This document shows, piece after piece, positions 23,695-34,899 of a DNA stretch of 64,000 nucleotides. Below the pieces are notes generated by a model, which ran no database searches, was not told where the DNA came from, and saw only the letters and a list, made by a program, of their open reading frames with translations. A program made the position numbers and the translations under genes. The stretch spans positions 1 through 64,000 of the forward strand of contig JAUNDC010000008.1 of NCBI GenBank assembly GCA_030526355.1. Reading direction: 5' to 3'. The DNA comes from Bacillota bacterium. Lineage in GTDB: Bacteria; Bacillota; Clostridia; Peptostreptococcales; Anaerovoracaceae. Within the stretch, counting starts at the first letter, position 1. Each line of letters begins with the position of its first letter.

Positions 23695-23729
23695 ATTATT
23701 GCCCTCTTTTATTAAATATCTTAATTTTA

Positions 23730-26264
23730 TTATTTCAGATCAAGCTCTGTCTGTTCAGGTTCTTCCTGTTCTTCCTTTTCCTTCTGTTTTTTTGCTTTCT
23801 TGGCTAATGCTAATTTAGCATCCTCATCATGCTCCTCTTCTCTGATGACCTTAGCCATAGAAATTATGTCTGCATCATCATCGGTGCGCATTATCTTGAC
23901 ACCCTGAGTTGCTCTGCCGAGCTTGGAAACCTCGTCGGCTCTGATTCTGATAATTGTTCCTTCTGAATTTATCAGCAGAATTTCATCATTATCATCAACA
24001 ACCGTTGCACCTACAAGTCTTCCGGTTTTTTTGAATTTAGCCTTGTCATATGTGAGAAGACCCTTTCCGCCTCTTGCCTGAATCTTGTATTCCTCAACAG
24101 GAGTTCTCTTGCCATATCCCTTGGCTGTTACTACCAGCAGCTCTTCGCCTGGCTGAACGAGCTCCATTGATACAACCTCATCATCATCCTCAAGCTTGAT
24201 AGCCCTTACACCGCCTGCGATTCTTCCCATTGGACGTACATCATCCTCTGAGAATGAGATGCATTTGCCGTTTTTGGTGATGATAATAACATTATCGCTG
24301 CCGCTTGTCTGCTTGATTCCTACAAGCTCATCTCCATCCTTAAGATTTATTGCGATGAGACCTGTTTTTCTGTTGGTATCAAACTGTGAAATAGCGGTTT
24401 TCTTAATGATGCCGTTCTTGGTAACAGCTATCAGATATTTGTCATCTCTGAAATCCTTGAACGGTATTACTGTCGTGATTCTCTCGCGCTGCATCAGATT
24501 CAGGAAATTGATAGCAGGCGTACCCTTGGCTGTTCTCGTAGCTTCAGGGATTTCGTAAGCTTTGATTTTGTGAGCTTTACCTGTATTTGTAAAGAACATC
24601 AGATTATCGTGCGTGGAGGTCATGATGAGATCCGTCACGAAATCGTTTTCTCTCGTTGTGAGTCCTGTTATTCCCTTGCCGCCTCTTCTCTGAGTCTTGT
24701 AGGTATCAGCAGGTATTCTTTTGAGATATCCCAGATGAGTCAGGGTGATTGCCACCTGTTTTTCTTCGATCAGGTCTTCATCATCCATCTCATCCATAGC
24801 TGATGTTATTTTTGTTCTTCTTTCGTCACCGTACTTTTCCTTGATTTCCAGAAGCTCATCCTTTACAACTCCCATGAGCATTTTCTCATCAGCCAGCAGC
24901 TGCTTGTAATAAGCTATCTTCTTGCAGAGCTCTGCATATTCATTTTCTATCTTCTCTCTTTCCAGACCTTGCAGTCTAGCCAGTCTCATATCGAGAATAG
25001 CCTGAGCCTGTATCTCAGAAAGACCGAAGCGTTCCATCAGCTTTTCTCTGGCATCGTTATAGCTGGATCTGATTATTTTGATTATCTCGTCTATGTTATC
25101 AAGAGCTATGCGCAGTCCTTCCAGTATATGCGCTCTGGCTTCGGCTTTTTTGAGATCGAACTGGGTTCTCCTTGTTACGACCTCCTTCTGATGCTTCAGA
25201 TATTCATTGAGAATGTCATACAGATTCAGAAGTCTTGGCTGTCCGTCAACCAGCGCTATCATAATCATGCTGTAGTTATCCTGCAGCTGCGTATGCTTAT
25301 AAAGTCTGTTAAGTGTTATCCTAGGGTTGGCATCACGCTTAAGCTCAATAACGATACGCATACCGTTTCTGTTGGATTCATCACGTATTGCCGATATACC
25401 ATCTATCCTCTTATCTCTGACAAGCTCTCCGATTTTTTCCAGAAGTCTCGCCTTATTAACCTGGAATGGTATCTCTGTTATTATTATCTGGGAACGGCCC
25501 CTGTCTGTCTCCTCTATGTTGGCAACGGCTCTTACCATTACCTTTCCCTGACCTGTTCTGTAGGCTTCGCGAGCACCCTTCTTACCCAGAATCTGAGCAC
25601 CTGTAGGAAAATCCGGACCCTTGACTATTTCAATAAGGTCATCTACAGTACAGTTTTCATCATCTATCATTCTGACAGTTGCATCTATTACCTCGCCGAG
25701 ATTATGAGGAGGTATAGATGTTGCCATACCTACTGCGATACCATTGCTTCCGTTAACGAGTAGATTCGGAAAACGTGCCGGCAGCACAACGGGTTCCTTT
25801 TCCTCCTCATCGAAGTTAGGCATAAAATCAACGGTATCCTTGTCTATATCACGGATCATTTCCAGAGAGAACGGTGACATTCTGGCTTCCGTATAACGCA
25901 TTGCCGCAGCACCGTCGCCATCTACCGAGCCGAAGTTTCCGTGCCCGTCTACCAGCAGATATCTGGTGGAGAAGTCCTGTGCCAGTCTTACCATCGCATC
26001 ATAGATAGAGCTGTCTCCATGAGGGTGATATTTACCCATTACTTCTCCGACGATACGGGCTGATTTCTTGAACGGCTTGTCAGGCGTTATACCCAGTCCG
26101 CTCATACCATAAAGTATTCTTCTGTGAACAGGCTTAAGACCATCTCTGACATCCGGAAGAGCACGTCCTACAATTACGCTCATAGCATAATCTATGTAGG
26201 AGTTTTTCATCTCGTCATGGATCTCATGCTGGATCATTTTCTGGTCTTCAATTAAATTTGGCAT
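23730..26264 (-). CDS. gyrA: DNA gyrase subunit A
   Basis: Breaks and rejoins DNA for negative supercoiling. The protein has 844 residues. The winged-helix domain carries the catalytic Tyr in RYTEARM (near 122), and the quinolone region reads [10 protein letters not shown], the sensitive-type residues. The C-terminal beta-pinwheel contains the GyrA box QRRGGKG, which separates gyrase from topoisomerase IV. An acidic/Lys-rich tail ends ELDLK. It follows gyrB by 23 bases in one operon. Confidence 0.98.
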   Translation of the reverse strand: MPNLIEDQKMIQHEIHDEMKNSYIDYAMSVIVGRALPDVRDGLKPVHRRILYGMSGLGITPDKPFKKSARIVGEVMGKYHPHGDSSIYDAMVRLAQDFSTRYLLVDGHGNFGSVDGDGAAAMRYTEARMSPFSLEMIRDIDKDTVDFMPNFDEEEKEPVVLPARFPNLLVNGSNGIAVGMATSIPPHNLGEVIDATVRMIDDENCTVDDLIEIVKGPDFPTGAQILGKKGAREAYRTGQGKVMVRAVANIEETDRGRSQIIITEIPFQVNKARLLEKIGELVRDKRIDGISAIRDESNRNGMRIVIELKRDANPRITLNRLYKHTQLQDNYSMIMIALVDGQPRLLNLYDILNEYLKHQKEVVTRRTQFDLKKAEARAHILEGLRIALDNIDEIIKIIRSSYNDAREKLMERFGLSEIQAQAILDMRLARLQGLEREKIENEYAELCKKIAYYKQLLADEKMLMGVVKDELLEIKEKYGDERRTKITSAMDEMDDEDLIEEKQVAITLTHLGYLKRIPADTYKTQRRGGKGITGLTTRENDFVTDLIMTSTHDNLMFFTNTGKAHKIKAYEIPEATRTAKGTPAINFLNLMQRERITTVIPFKDFRDDKYLIAVTKNGIIKKTAISQFDTNRKTGLIAINLKDGDELVGIKQTSGSDNVIIITKNGKCISFSEDDVRPMGRIAGGVRAIKLEDDDEVVSMELVQPGEELLVVTAKGYGKRTPVEEYKIQARGGKGLLTYDKAKFKKTGRLVGATVVDDNDEILLINSEGTIIRIRADEVSKLGRATQGVKIMRTDDDADIISMAKVIREEEHDEDAKLALAKKAKKQKEKEEQEEPEQTELDLK

Positions 26265-26287
26265 ATATTAAAACTCCTTTGTTATCC

Positions 26288-28225
<1,938 letters not shown>

Positions 28226-28242
28226 TTATTCATAGATGGTAT

Positions 28243-28271
28243 ATTATATCACAAAATATTCATTTTTACAA
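28243..28271 (-). promoter_or_regulatory. gyrB-gyrA promoter
   Basis: On the minus strand TTGTAA (28271-28266), 17 bases, TATAAT (28248-28243). It is 36 bases before the gyrB ATG. Confidence 0.75.
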
Positions 28272-28344
28272 CGAAATACTGTGTTTTGGACTTAAATCAG
28301 TATTTTCTTATAAAACTCTGCGAAATCATTGATTTTTTAACTTA

Positions 28345-28392
28345 AAAAGCCTGATTTTAACTTGAGGTGTACTTAAATAAAATTAAAATCAG
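28345..28392 (-). terminator. Terminator after recF
   Basis: CTGATTTTAA (28351-28360) pairs with TTAAAATCAG (28383-28392). On the minus strand the stem is followed by GCTTTTTAAG. It separates dnaA-dnaN-recF from gyrB-gyrA. Confidence 0.7.
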
Positions 28393-28445
28393 ACTGTATT
28401 TATATTTTTCTTATTCTAAATGATTATTGACCTTTGTCTTATATT

Positions 28446-29537
28446 TTATATTTCTATTTCAACTTTTCCTGACACTATTTTGAAAACCTTTCCTTCAGGA
28501 AGTGATCTCGCAACCTTTCCCGAAAGGTCGGCTGTCGTTATGAACATCTGGTTCTCACCAAGTGAATTAATCAAATATGTCTGCCTGTCATTGTCAAGCT
28601 CAGATAATACATCATCAAGCAGCAGCACCGGCTTTTCTCCTGTTTCCTCCTCTATCAGCTTTATTTCCGACAGCTTCAGCGATAGAGCTGCCGTTCTCTG
28701 TTGTCCCTGAGAACCGAATTTTCTCAAATCTATACCGTTGGCCGAAATTTTAATATCGTCCTTGTGAGGTCCTCTACCTGTATTCCGGTTTCTGATATCA
28801 TCATTTCTGTGTGAAACGAGGATCTCATAGAATTTTTCTTCTTCATTCTGTGAAAAATGAACGTTAGGCTCATATTTCACTTCAAGCTTTTCTCTTCCTC
28901 CTGAAATGCTGTCATGAATTCCGGAGCTTATTTTTTCTATCTTTTCTATAAATTCATTTCTTCTTTTAATGACCTTGCTGCCGTATTTTGCCAGCTCATA
29001 ATCCCATATGTCAAGTATAGACATTTCTATTTCAGGCTCTTTAAGATAAGTGTTTCTCTGCTTGAGAACTTTTTTATAATTGCTGAGATCATTATAGTAG
29101 CCCGGCTTTATCTGGCAAAGCTCATGATCTATGAATTTTCTTCTTTTTTCAGGCTCATCCTTGACTATCTTAAGATCTTCGGGGGAAAATACTATTATAA
29201 AAATCCTTTCAAGAAGCTCCGATGTTCTGCTCACCTTCATACCATCCAGCTTTACAGCCTTCCGTCCGTCCTTAGCTATCACTATTTCAGTAGTTTGTTC
29301 CTCGCTGTCCGAAACAGATACTGTTTTTACTTTGCAGAAATCCGCACCGAATCTGATAAGCTCTCTATCTCTTGAAGTCTTGAAGGATCTTGCCATTGCA
29401 TTCAAATAGATACCCTCCAGCAGATTTGTTTTTCCCTGTGCATTATTGCCGAGAAAAATGTTTACTTTTTTACTGAAGGATATCCTGGCATATTCATAAT
29501 TTCTGAAATCCTTTAATTCTATATCTCTGATATACAT
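28446..29537 (-). CDS. recF: DNA replication and repair protein RecF
   Basis: SMC-like ATPase that loads RecA at gaps. The 363 residues have Walker A GNNAQGKTNLLEGI (near 32), the signature FGSQGQQRTAALSLKL (near 285) and Walker B LLLDDVLSELD. It follows dnaN with 6 bases between. The small S4-domain gene (yaaA) that often separates dnaN and recF in Firmicutes is absent here. Confidence 0.97.
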   Translation of the reverse strand: MYIRDIELKDFRNYEYARISFSKKVNIFLGNNAQGKTNLLEGIYLNAMARSFKTSRDRELIRFGADFCKVKTVSVSDSEEQTTEIVIAKDGRKAVKLDGMKVSRTSELLERIFIIVFSPEDLKIVKDEPEKRRKFIDHELCQIKPGYYNDLSNYKKVLKQRNTYLKEPEIEMSILDIWDYELAKYGSKVIKRRNEFIEKIEKISSGIHDSISGGREKLEVKYEPNVHFSQNEEEKFYEILVSHRNDDIRNRNTGRGPHKDDIKISANGIDLRKFGSQGQQRTAALSLKLSEIKLIEEETGEKPVLLLDDVLSELDNDRQTYLINSLGENQMFITTADLSGKVARSLPEGKVFKIVSGKVEIEI

Positions 29538-29543
29538 AATATT

Positions 29544-30659
29544 TTACATTGATGGTATTCTTACCGGAAGTATGAGATATTCATATCTGTCACCGGTAAC
29601 AGGTCTTACAACACATGGTGAAGTTCCTGTTTTGAAATTCATTGATATTTCTTCATCGTCTATTGCCTTTAGAACATCTATTACGAATTTTGAATTAAAG
29701 CCTATATCCAAATCATCTCCTGTTTTTTCCATTATAATTTCTTCTTTTACATTTCCTTCCTCAGATCTGGAGGTTATGGTCATCAGATTGTTTCTGATAC
29801 TCATTTTAATAAGGTTGTTCTTTCCTTCCTTTGCCAGAAGAGATGCTCTCTCTATACTTTCGAGAAGTATGCTTCTGCCTATTACAACATTTATGCTGCT
29901 GTCTGATGGAATAATGTCCCTGTATCTTATAAATTCACCTTCCATAAGCCTGAGAACAATTTCAGTGCTGCCGATAATGAATGATGCCTTTTTTTCTCCC
30001 AGAGAAATATCAATATCTCCTTCTTCGTCATCATCGGATACTATTTTGCTTATTTCATTCATTATTTTAGCTGATATTATAAATTTATTTTCTTCACTGC
30101 TTGTCATATTTTCTCTGGCAAGAGCAAGTCTGAATCCATCAAGGGCAACCATGTTCACACTTTCGGTACCTATTTCTGTCAGGATTCCGACCAGTATTCC
30201 CTTTGCTTCATCAATACTTGCTGCAAAGCCTGTCTTTTTTACCATTTCTTTGAATATGTCACGATCAAAGCTCAGTGTACTTCGGGCTTCATCATTGTCC
30301 TTGATGTTAGGGAATTCATCTACAGGTAGGCTTATTACTGTGAATTCGGATGAATTTGTCTTTATTGTTATGTTGTTTTCTTCTGTTTTTTCGATGATTA
30401 TATTTTCATTAGGAAGTTTTCTTATAATATCTCCAAAAAGCTTTGATACGACTACTGTTGAGCCTCCATTCTCAACGTCTGCTTTTATTTTTTTCTGTAT
30501 GCTTATTTCCAGATCAGATGCCGTCATTGTCAATGTTCCGTCTTCTGATGCCTCAAGTAGGATACCTTTAAGTACAGGTAATGTTGTTCTTGTTGATACT
30601 GCTTTGGATACAGTGTTCAACGCTTTTGTTAATTTTTGCTGACTGCAGGTGAATTTCAT
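29544..30659 (-). CDS. dnaN: DNA polymerase III beta subunit (sliding clamp)
   Basis: The protein has 371 residues forming three clamp domains. It opens MKFTCSQQKLTKALNTVSKAV and ends in the conserved C-terminal segment of the partner-binding pocket (YLILPVRIPSM). The dimer ring tethers polymerase to DNA. It is preceded by the origin unwinding element in the dnaA-dnaN gap, with a TAACCTCC (minus-strand GGAGG) site before ATG. Confidence 0.98.
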   Translation of the reverse strand: MKFTCSQQKLTKALNTVSKAVSTRTTLPVLKGILLEASEDGTLTMTASDLEISIQKKIKADVENGGSTVVVSKLFGDIIRKLPNENIIIEKTEENNITIKTNSSEFTVISLPVDEFPNIKDNDEARSTLSFDRDIFKEMVKKTGFAASIDEAKGILVGILTEIGTESVNMVALDGFRLALARENMTSSEENKFIISAKIMNEISKIVSDDDEEGDIDISLGEKKASFIIGSTEIVLRLMEGEFIRYRDIIPSDSSINVVIGRSILLESIERASLLAKEGKNNLIKMSIRNNLMTITSRSEEGNVKEEIIMEKTGDDLDIGFNSKFVIDVLKAIDDEEISMNFKTGTSPCVVRPVTGDRYEYLILPVRIPSM

Positions 30660-30835
30660 TTATAACCTCCAAAATTAAAAAAACAGTTATTATATTTATA
30701 TTATATTACAGTAGTAGTAGTAGTAGAGCCTGTGGAAACTGTGGATAACCTTCTAAACAGTTGTAATCACTGAATCTGAGCTTTTGATAAATCTGTTGAT
30801 AAGCTGTTTTTTCTGTACACAGGGTCTGTTGATAA
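30660..30835. other. oriC unwinding region between dnaA and dnaN
   Basis: From left to right: an AT-rich stretch (30681-30708), five TAG triplets (30712-30726), a short AGCC spacer, and two directly abutting DnaA boxes. The boxes are TGTGGAAAC at 30731-30739 and a perfect TGTGGATAA at 30740-30748. One-mismatch boxes TGTTGATAA lie at 30794-30802 and 30827-30835. The order box / short G+C spacer / DnaA-trio / AT-rich DNA and its strand polarity match the Bacillus-type basal unwinding system. Gene strands switch around it, as expected at an origin. Confidence 0.88.
30712..30726 (+). repeat. DnaA-trio element, (TAG) x 5
   Basis: Five exact tandem TAG triplets, preceded by a related CAG at 30709-30711. 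Read 3'-5' away from the DnaA box at 30731 this is (GAT)n, the motif to which a DnaA filament binds on single-stranded DNA. Confidence 0.85.
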
Positions 30836-32224
30836 TTATTCTATGTTATTTTTAAGTGCTCTTATTTCGTCTGCCAGTATAGAATCCTTTTTTATATCAT
30901 CGGATATTTTTTCGTAGGCATGTTTAACTGTGGAATGATCTCTTCCCCCAAATGCTTTACCTATTTTGGGAAGAGATTCATCAGTCAGCTCTCTGCATAG
31001 ATACATTGCTATCTGCCTTGGATATGAAAATTCTCTTTTACGTTTTGATGATTCTATATCGGCAATTTTTATGTTGTATTTTTTACATACAGCTTTCTTT
31101 ATGGTTTCACAGGAAATATTGAAATCTCCTGTCGAAAAAATATCATTGAGATTCTGTCTTGCAAATTTAACATTTATCTTTTGCTTAAAAAGTGTTGAAT
31201 AGCTTATTATTCTTGTCAGAGCGCTCTCCAGTTCTCTGATATTGAATTTGACCTTTCCGGCAATAAGGTCTATTACCTCCAACATATCGTCATCTATTGA
31301 CATACCCTCCAGCTCTGCTTTGTTTCTAAGTATGGCAACTCTTGTTTCATAGTCAGGCGGTTGTATATCAGCAACTATATTCCACTGGAATCTTGAACGA
31401 AGTCTTTCATCAAGATCCGTCAGCTTGCTGGGATGTCTGTCACTTGAAATAACGATCTGTTTTTCAAGCTCATAAAGTGTGTTGAATGTATGAAAGAATT
31501 CAACCTGTGTTGCATCCTTTCCTTCAATAAATTGTATATCATCAATTAGAAGTACATCTATATTTCTGTATTTCTTTTTGAAGGCGTTCATTTTGGTGCT
31601 GTTGTTCTTTTTATCCTGTATCGCCTTTATAAGCTCGGAAGCAAACATTTCTGAGGATACATAGAGCACTTTTTTATCTGGGTTGTTTGCCAGTATGTAA
31701 TGACCTATTGCATGCATCAGGTGAGTTTTGCCAAGTCCTGAGCCTCCGTATATAAAAAATGGATTGTATGCTGCTGCAGGGTTTTCGGCTACGGCCAGTG
31801 CTACAGCATGGGCATATTTATTATTTTCTCCTACTATGAAATTGTCAAAGTTGTATCTAGGGTTAAGAAAATATTCTTCTCTGAATTCTTCTGAATCCTG
31901 CTGGATGACAGGAGCTTTGGGGCTCGATTCTGTTCTTCCCATGAGAGAGCTTTTAATTTCCTCATCTGTCATATTCTTAATTACAACCTTGTATTTCTTG
32001 CCGTATATAGTTTCTATTGTCTGTTCGAATATTGGAATATAGCGGTTTTTTAACACATCTATCAGGAAATCGTTTGATGATGCAACATAAATTACTCCCG
32101 CGTCTTCATCCATTTCGAGAGGAGTTAGCGGAGCGAACCATGTTCTGTAGCTGACTTCTGTAATATTTTTACTTATTTCTGATAGTATGTCCTGCCATTT
32201 ATTTTCATCAATTTTTTTTTTCAT
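30836..32224 (-). CDS. dnaA: Chromosomal replication initiator DnaA
   Basis: The 462 residues comprise domain I (1-80, WQDILSEISKNI), a short domain II linker, and AAA+ domain III with Walker A GGSGLGKTHLMHAIG (near 160) and Walker B VLLIDDIQF (near 227). The C-terminal DNA-binding domain IV carries the signature GKAFGGRDHSTVKHA (near 430), which reads DnaA boxes. GAGAGAGG precedes ATG. The promoter at 32254-32283 contains a DnaA box, suggesting self-control. Confidence 0.98.
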   Translation of the reverse strand: MKKKIDENKWQDILSEISKNITEVSYRTWFAPLTPLEMDEDAGVIYVASSNDFLIDVLKNRYIPIFEQTIETIYGKKYKVVIKNMTDEEIKSSLMGRTESSPKAPVIQQDSEEFREEYFLNPRYNFDNFIVGENNKYAHAVALAVAENPAAAYNPFFIYGGSGLGKTHLMHAIGHYILANNPDKKVLYVSSEMFASELIKAIQDKKNNSTKMNAFKKKYRNIDVLLIDDIQFIEGKDATQVEFFHTFNTLYELEKQIVISSDRHPSKLTDLDERLRSRFQWNIVADIQPPDYETRVAILRNKAELEGMSIDDDMLEVIDLIAGKVKFNIRELESALTRIISYSTLFKQKINVKFARQNLNDIFSTGDFNISCETIKKAVCKKYNIKIADIESSKRKREFSYPRQIAMYLCRELTDESLPKIGKAFGGRDHSTVKHAYEKISDDIKKDSILADEIRALKNNIE

Positions 32225-32253
32225 GTTTTTCCTCTCTCATTTATGATGGATAT

Positions 32254-32283
32254 ATAATAGCAAAAAAAGTTATCCACAGGCAA
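32254..32283 (-). promoter_or_regulatory. dnaA promoter with an internal DnaA box
   Basis: On the minus strand TTGCCT (32283-32278), 18 bases, TATTAT (32259-32254). The perfect DnaA box TTATCCACA (plus strand 32270-32278) lies in the spacer and touches the -35. Confidence 0.6.
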
Positions 32284-32434
32284 TAGTTAATAAATAATTG
32301 TTGAAAAAATTAAATTTGAGATACTTATCCACTACCTGTGGATAAAATTGTGCACAATTTCCCATGGTAAAACTATATATTGATTTGAACGATTCTTATC
32401 ACCTTTGATTTGGCAGCAATGGTAATAAAATCAA

Positions 32435-32463
32435 TTGACATAGCTAATTTGCGGCGGTATAAT
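32435..32463 (+). promoter_or_regulatory. Consensus promoter of rpmH-rnpA
   Basis: TTGACA (32435-32440), 17 bases, TATAAT (32458-32463): a perfect housekeeping promoter. The leader to the rpmH ATG is about 73 bases. Confidence 0.9.
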
Positions 32464-32542
32464 AAACAAGCATGTATGCATAAATTGAAATTCAGATTTA
32501 TGCTTTTTATAATTTTAGAAATAAAGGAGGAATCGAGTCGTT

Positions 32543-32677
32543 ATGAAAATGACATATCAGCCGAAGAAAAGACAGAGAAAAAAAGTACATGGCTTCAGAC
32601 AGAGAATGAAAACTAAGAACGGTAGAAATGTTTTAAAGAGAAGAAGACAAAGAGGAAGAAAAGTTTTATCAGCATAG
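32543..32677 (+). CDS. rpmH: 50S ribosomal protein L34
   Basis: A 44-residue protein starting [19 protein letters not shown] and ending [12 protein letters not shown], the invariant L34 pattern; very basic. AAAGGAGG lies 14-15 bases upstream of the ATG, a rather long spacing. It binds 23S rRNA domain III near the exit tunnel. First gene of the block running right from oriC. Confidence 0.97.
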   Translation: MKMTYQPKKRQRKKVHGFRQRMKTKNGRNVLKRRRQRGRKVLSA

Positions 32678-32700
32678 AGACCGCTAGCGTGGTCTTTTTG
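32677..32700 (+). terminator. Short hairpin between rpmH and rnpA
   Basis: AGACC and GGTCT around CGC/GCG-rich bases, followed by TTTTTG (about 32680-32699). A weak terminator or attenuator that would keep L34 in excess over RNase P protein. Confidence 0.6.
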
Positions 32701-32726
32701 TTATGCTGTATAATTCTGGTAGGTTT

Positions 32727-33083
32727 ATGCTAAAAAAGGAGATACTGAGAAAAAAGGATGATTTTACCTTAATATATAAAAAAGGAAAATCAATCGGTGA
32801 AAGATATATAGTTCTTTTTTACAGAAAAAATAATCTTTCATATAACAGAACAGCGTTTTTAGCAAGCAAAAAAGTTGGAAACAGCGTTATCAGGAACAGA
32901 TCAAGACGTCTTATGAGGGAAAGCTACCGTTTCCTGAAGGATGATCTCAAAACAGGCTATGATATTATATTCATTGCACGTGCTTCAATGGTCGGTAGAA
33001 AATTCAAGGATGTTGATAAATCTGTTAAAAGAGCTGTGAGCAAGGCAAAACTATATAAAGGAGCAAGAGGTGATGTCAGATGA
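32727..33083 (+). CDS. rnpA: Ribonuclease P protein component
   Basis: Protein subunit of RNase P, which trims tRNA 5' leaders. The 118 residues start at ATG 32727 ([20 protein letters not shown]). The RNA-binding signature [13 protein letters not shown] lies near residue 55. An in-frame ATG at 32703 would add eight non-conserved residues. GGTAGG precedes the chosen start. It overlaps yidD by 4 bases. Confidence 0.95.
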   Translation: MLKKEILRKKDDFTLIYKKGKSIGERYIVLFYRKNNLSYNRTAFLASKKVGNSVIRNRSRRLMRESYRFLKDDLKTGYDIIFIARASMVGRKFKDVDKSVKRAVSKAKLYKGARGDVR

Positions 33084-33289
33084 AGCGTTTGCTGATAATT
33101 ATCATTAGGTTTTATCAGAAATTTATATCTCCTCTTTTTCCTCCGACATGTAGATTTTATCCTACCTGCTCAACTTATTTTATTCAGGCACTGGAAAAAT
33201 ACGGTTTTTTTAAAGGAAGCTATCTCGGTATAAGGAGATTGCTAAGATGCCATCCCTTTAATCCGGGTGGGTATGATCCTTTAAAATAG
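33080..33289 (+). CDS. yidD: Membrane protein insertion efficiency factor YidD
   Basis: The protein has 69 residues with the family core [21 protein letters not shown], the three-Cys pattern and the [10 protein letters not shown] end. A small peripheral membrane protein that helps YidC-dependent insertion. Its ATG overlaps the rnpA stop. yidC follows after 14 bases. Confidence 0.96.
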   Translation: MKRLLIIIIRFYQKFISPLFPPTCRFYPTCSTYFIQALEKYGFFKGSYLGIRRLLRCHPFNPGGYDPLK

Positions 33290-33303
33290 GAGGAAATTAA
33301 TTA

Positions 33304-34017
33304 ATGTACACAATACTGGGAATAATAGCAAAGCCTATGGGTTGGCTCATGAGACTGCTTTATGGCGTTGTGGGGCACTACGGAATTGCTATTATAATTT
33401 TTACTGTAGTTGTAAAGCTTTGCCTTTACCCTCTGTACATAAAGCAGACCAAGTCTACTGTTAAAATGGCAGAGGTACAGCCTAAGATGCAGGCTTTACA
33501 AAGAAAGTATGCCAATGATAAGGAAACCTTGAATATCAAGATGGCTGAATTATACAAGGAAGAGAAGTTCAACCCTATGGGCGGATGTCTTCCTATGCTT
33601 ATTCAGATGCCTATCATCATGGGTCTCTTTGCACTTCTTAGAAACCCTATGAAATATATTACAGGTGACATGATTTTTGCTTTCCATGAATCATTTCTGT
33701 GGATCGATGACCTCAGTCAGCCGGATCCATGGATACTTCCTATAATTGCTGGAGTTGCAACCTTTGTTTCATTCACAATGAACCAGCTTCTGTCTGGCAA
33801 GGATGCAGTCAACAATCAGATGGGCGGTATGATGAAAATGATGCAGTTCATTTTCCCTATCATGATTCTCTGGATGGCCAGATCATTCCCTTCAGGACTT
33901 GCATTGTACTGGGCTGTCAGCCAGATAGTTCAGATTTTCTTTAACATTCATATGGCTTCACTTAGAAAAAAGTTAAGAAATGAAAAAGGTGGAAAGAAGA
34001 AGAAGGGTAACAAGTAA
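33304..34017 (+). CDS. yidC: Membrane insertase YidC/Oxa1 family
   Basis: The protein has 237 residues with about five membrane helices: hydrophobic start, KLCLYPLYIKQTKSTVKM (the basic cytoplasmic hairpin follows), NPMGGCLPMLIQMPI, and a C-terminal LALYWAVSQIVQIFF helix. A basic Lys-rich tail is typical for ribosome contact. There is no lipobox at the start, unlike SpoIIIJ of Bacillus. TAATG overlap with jag. Confidence 0.95.
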   Translation: MYTILGIIAKPMGWLMRLLYGVVGHYGIAIIIFTVVVKLCLYPLYIKQTKSTVKMAEVQPKMQALQRKYANDKETLNIKMAELYKEEKFNPMGGCLPMLIQMPIIMGLFALLRNPMKYITGDMIFAFHESFLWIDDLSQPDPWILPIIAGVATFVSFTMNQLLSGKDAVNNQMGGMMKMMQFIFPIMILWMARSFPSGLALYWAVSQIVQIFFNIHMASLRKKLRNEKGGKKKKGNK

Positions 34018-34832
34018 TGGAATATTCAGAAAAATGGGGTGTTGATGTCGAAGAGGCAGTCAAGCTTGCTCTCATGGATCTCAAAGTATCCAGAGATGAA
34101 GTAGATGTTATTATCCTGGAAGAACCTTCAAAAGGTTTTTTTGGTATAGGTTCAAAGCTGGCTAAGGTCAGAGTTGAGAAGAAAAAGCCTGAAATTATAG
34201 AAGAAAAGGTCGAAGAAAAAACAGAAGAGCCTGTAACGGAAGAAAACAGGCCACAGGCAAAAGAACGCAGAAACGACAAGAAAAAATCCAGAGAAAAGAA
34301 AGAAAAGAAACATAATAAAGAAGAAAAGCCAGCAGCAAAAAGCAATATTAATATCGAAGTAGTCAATAAAGATGAGCTTACTGATATAGAAGAGCATGAA
34401 GCGCTGACTTTCCTCAGTGAAATAACTGAGAAAATGGGACTTTCTCTGAACCTCAAGGCTAAAGCCGGAGACGGAATTATATATCTGGAAATGGATGGTA
34501 AAGATTCTGGAACTGTTATAGGAAAAAGAGGACAGACTCTGGATGCAATACAGTATCTTACAAGTCTTGTAGTTAACAAGGACAGTGAAAAATATATAAA
34601 GGTTGTTGTAGATGCAGAAAACTACAGAGCAAAGAGACAGAAGACTCTGGAGCAGCTTGCCAACAGACTTGCTTCAAAGGTCATCAAAACAAAGAAACAA
34701 GTAAGGCTTGAACCAATGAATCCGTATGAAAGAAAGGTTATTCATGCAACATTGCAGCAGAATCCTAATATCACTACAAGAAGTGAAGGTGAGGAACCAT
34801 ACAGAAGAGTTGTTATCGAGCTAAAAAAATAG
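34017..34832 (+). CDS. jag: RNA-binding protein Jag/KhpB (Jag_N-KH-R3H)
   Basis: The protein has 271 residues. The Jag_N domain (1-52) has VEEAVKLALMDLKVSRDEVD and the KGFFGIGSKLAKVRV loop. A Lys/Glu-rich linker covers about 53-115. A KH domain follows (VIGKRGQTLDAIQYL, near 165), then an R3H domain with NPYERKVIHATLQ. KhpB binds many transcripts and affects division and elongation. A hairpin terminator (34844-34876) follows. Confidence 0.95.
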   Translation: MEYSEKWGVDVEEAVKLALMDLKVSRDEVDVIILEEPSKGFFGIGSKLAKVRVEKKKPEIIEEKVEEKTEEPVTEENRPQAKERRNDKKKSREKKEKKHNKEEKPAAKSNINIEVVNKDELTDIEEHEALTFLSEITEKMGLSLNLKAKAGDGIIYLEMDGKDSGTVIGKRGQTLDAIQYLTSLVVNKDSEKYIKVVVDAENYRAKRQKTLEQLANRLASKVIKTKKQVRLEPMNPYERKVIHATLQQNPNITTRSEGEEPYRRVVIELKK

Positions 34833-34843
34833 TTATTTAAAAC

Positions 34844-34880
34844 AAAGCAATGCCTTATTAAAAAGGGCATTGCTTTATTC
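34844..34880 (+). terminator. Hairpin after jag
   Basis: AAAGCAATGCC (34844-34854) pairs with GGCATTGCTTT (34866-34876), followed by ATTC. The U tract is short, so partial termination before mnmE is likely. Confidence 0.65.
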
Positions 34881-34899
34881 AATAAGGGAGATTTAATCT

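Larger units (their letters stand above)
32225..32542. other. dnaA-rpmH intergenic region (second part of oriC)
   Basis: These 318 bases carry no gene. They hold DnaA boxes at 32270-32278 (TTATCCACA), 32325-32333 (TTATCCACT, one mismatch) and 32337-32345 (TGTGGATAA), AT-rich DNA between them, the dnaA promoter to the left and the rpmH promoter to the right. Together with the dnaA-dnaN gap this makes a bipartite origin. Confidence 0.85.

Noticed and set aside
24969-25763. Open frame of 264 codons antisense to gyrA
   Set aside because: Wholly inside gyrA, with no initiation site or recognisable domain.
29572-30642. Open frame of 356 codons antisense to dnaN
   Set aside because: dnaN is unmistakable on the other strand. 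The frame has no Shine-Dalgarno or domain, and its Ser/Ile-rich content mirrors dnaN codon use.
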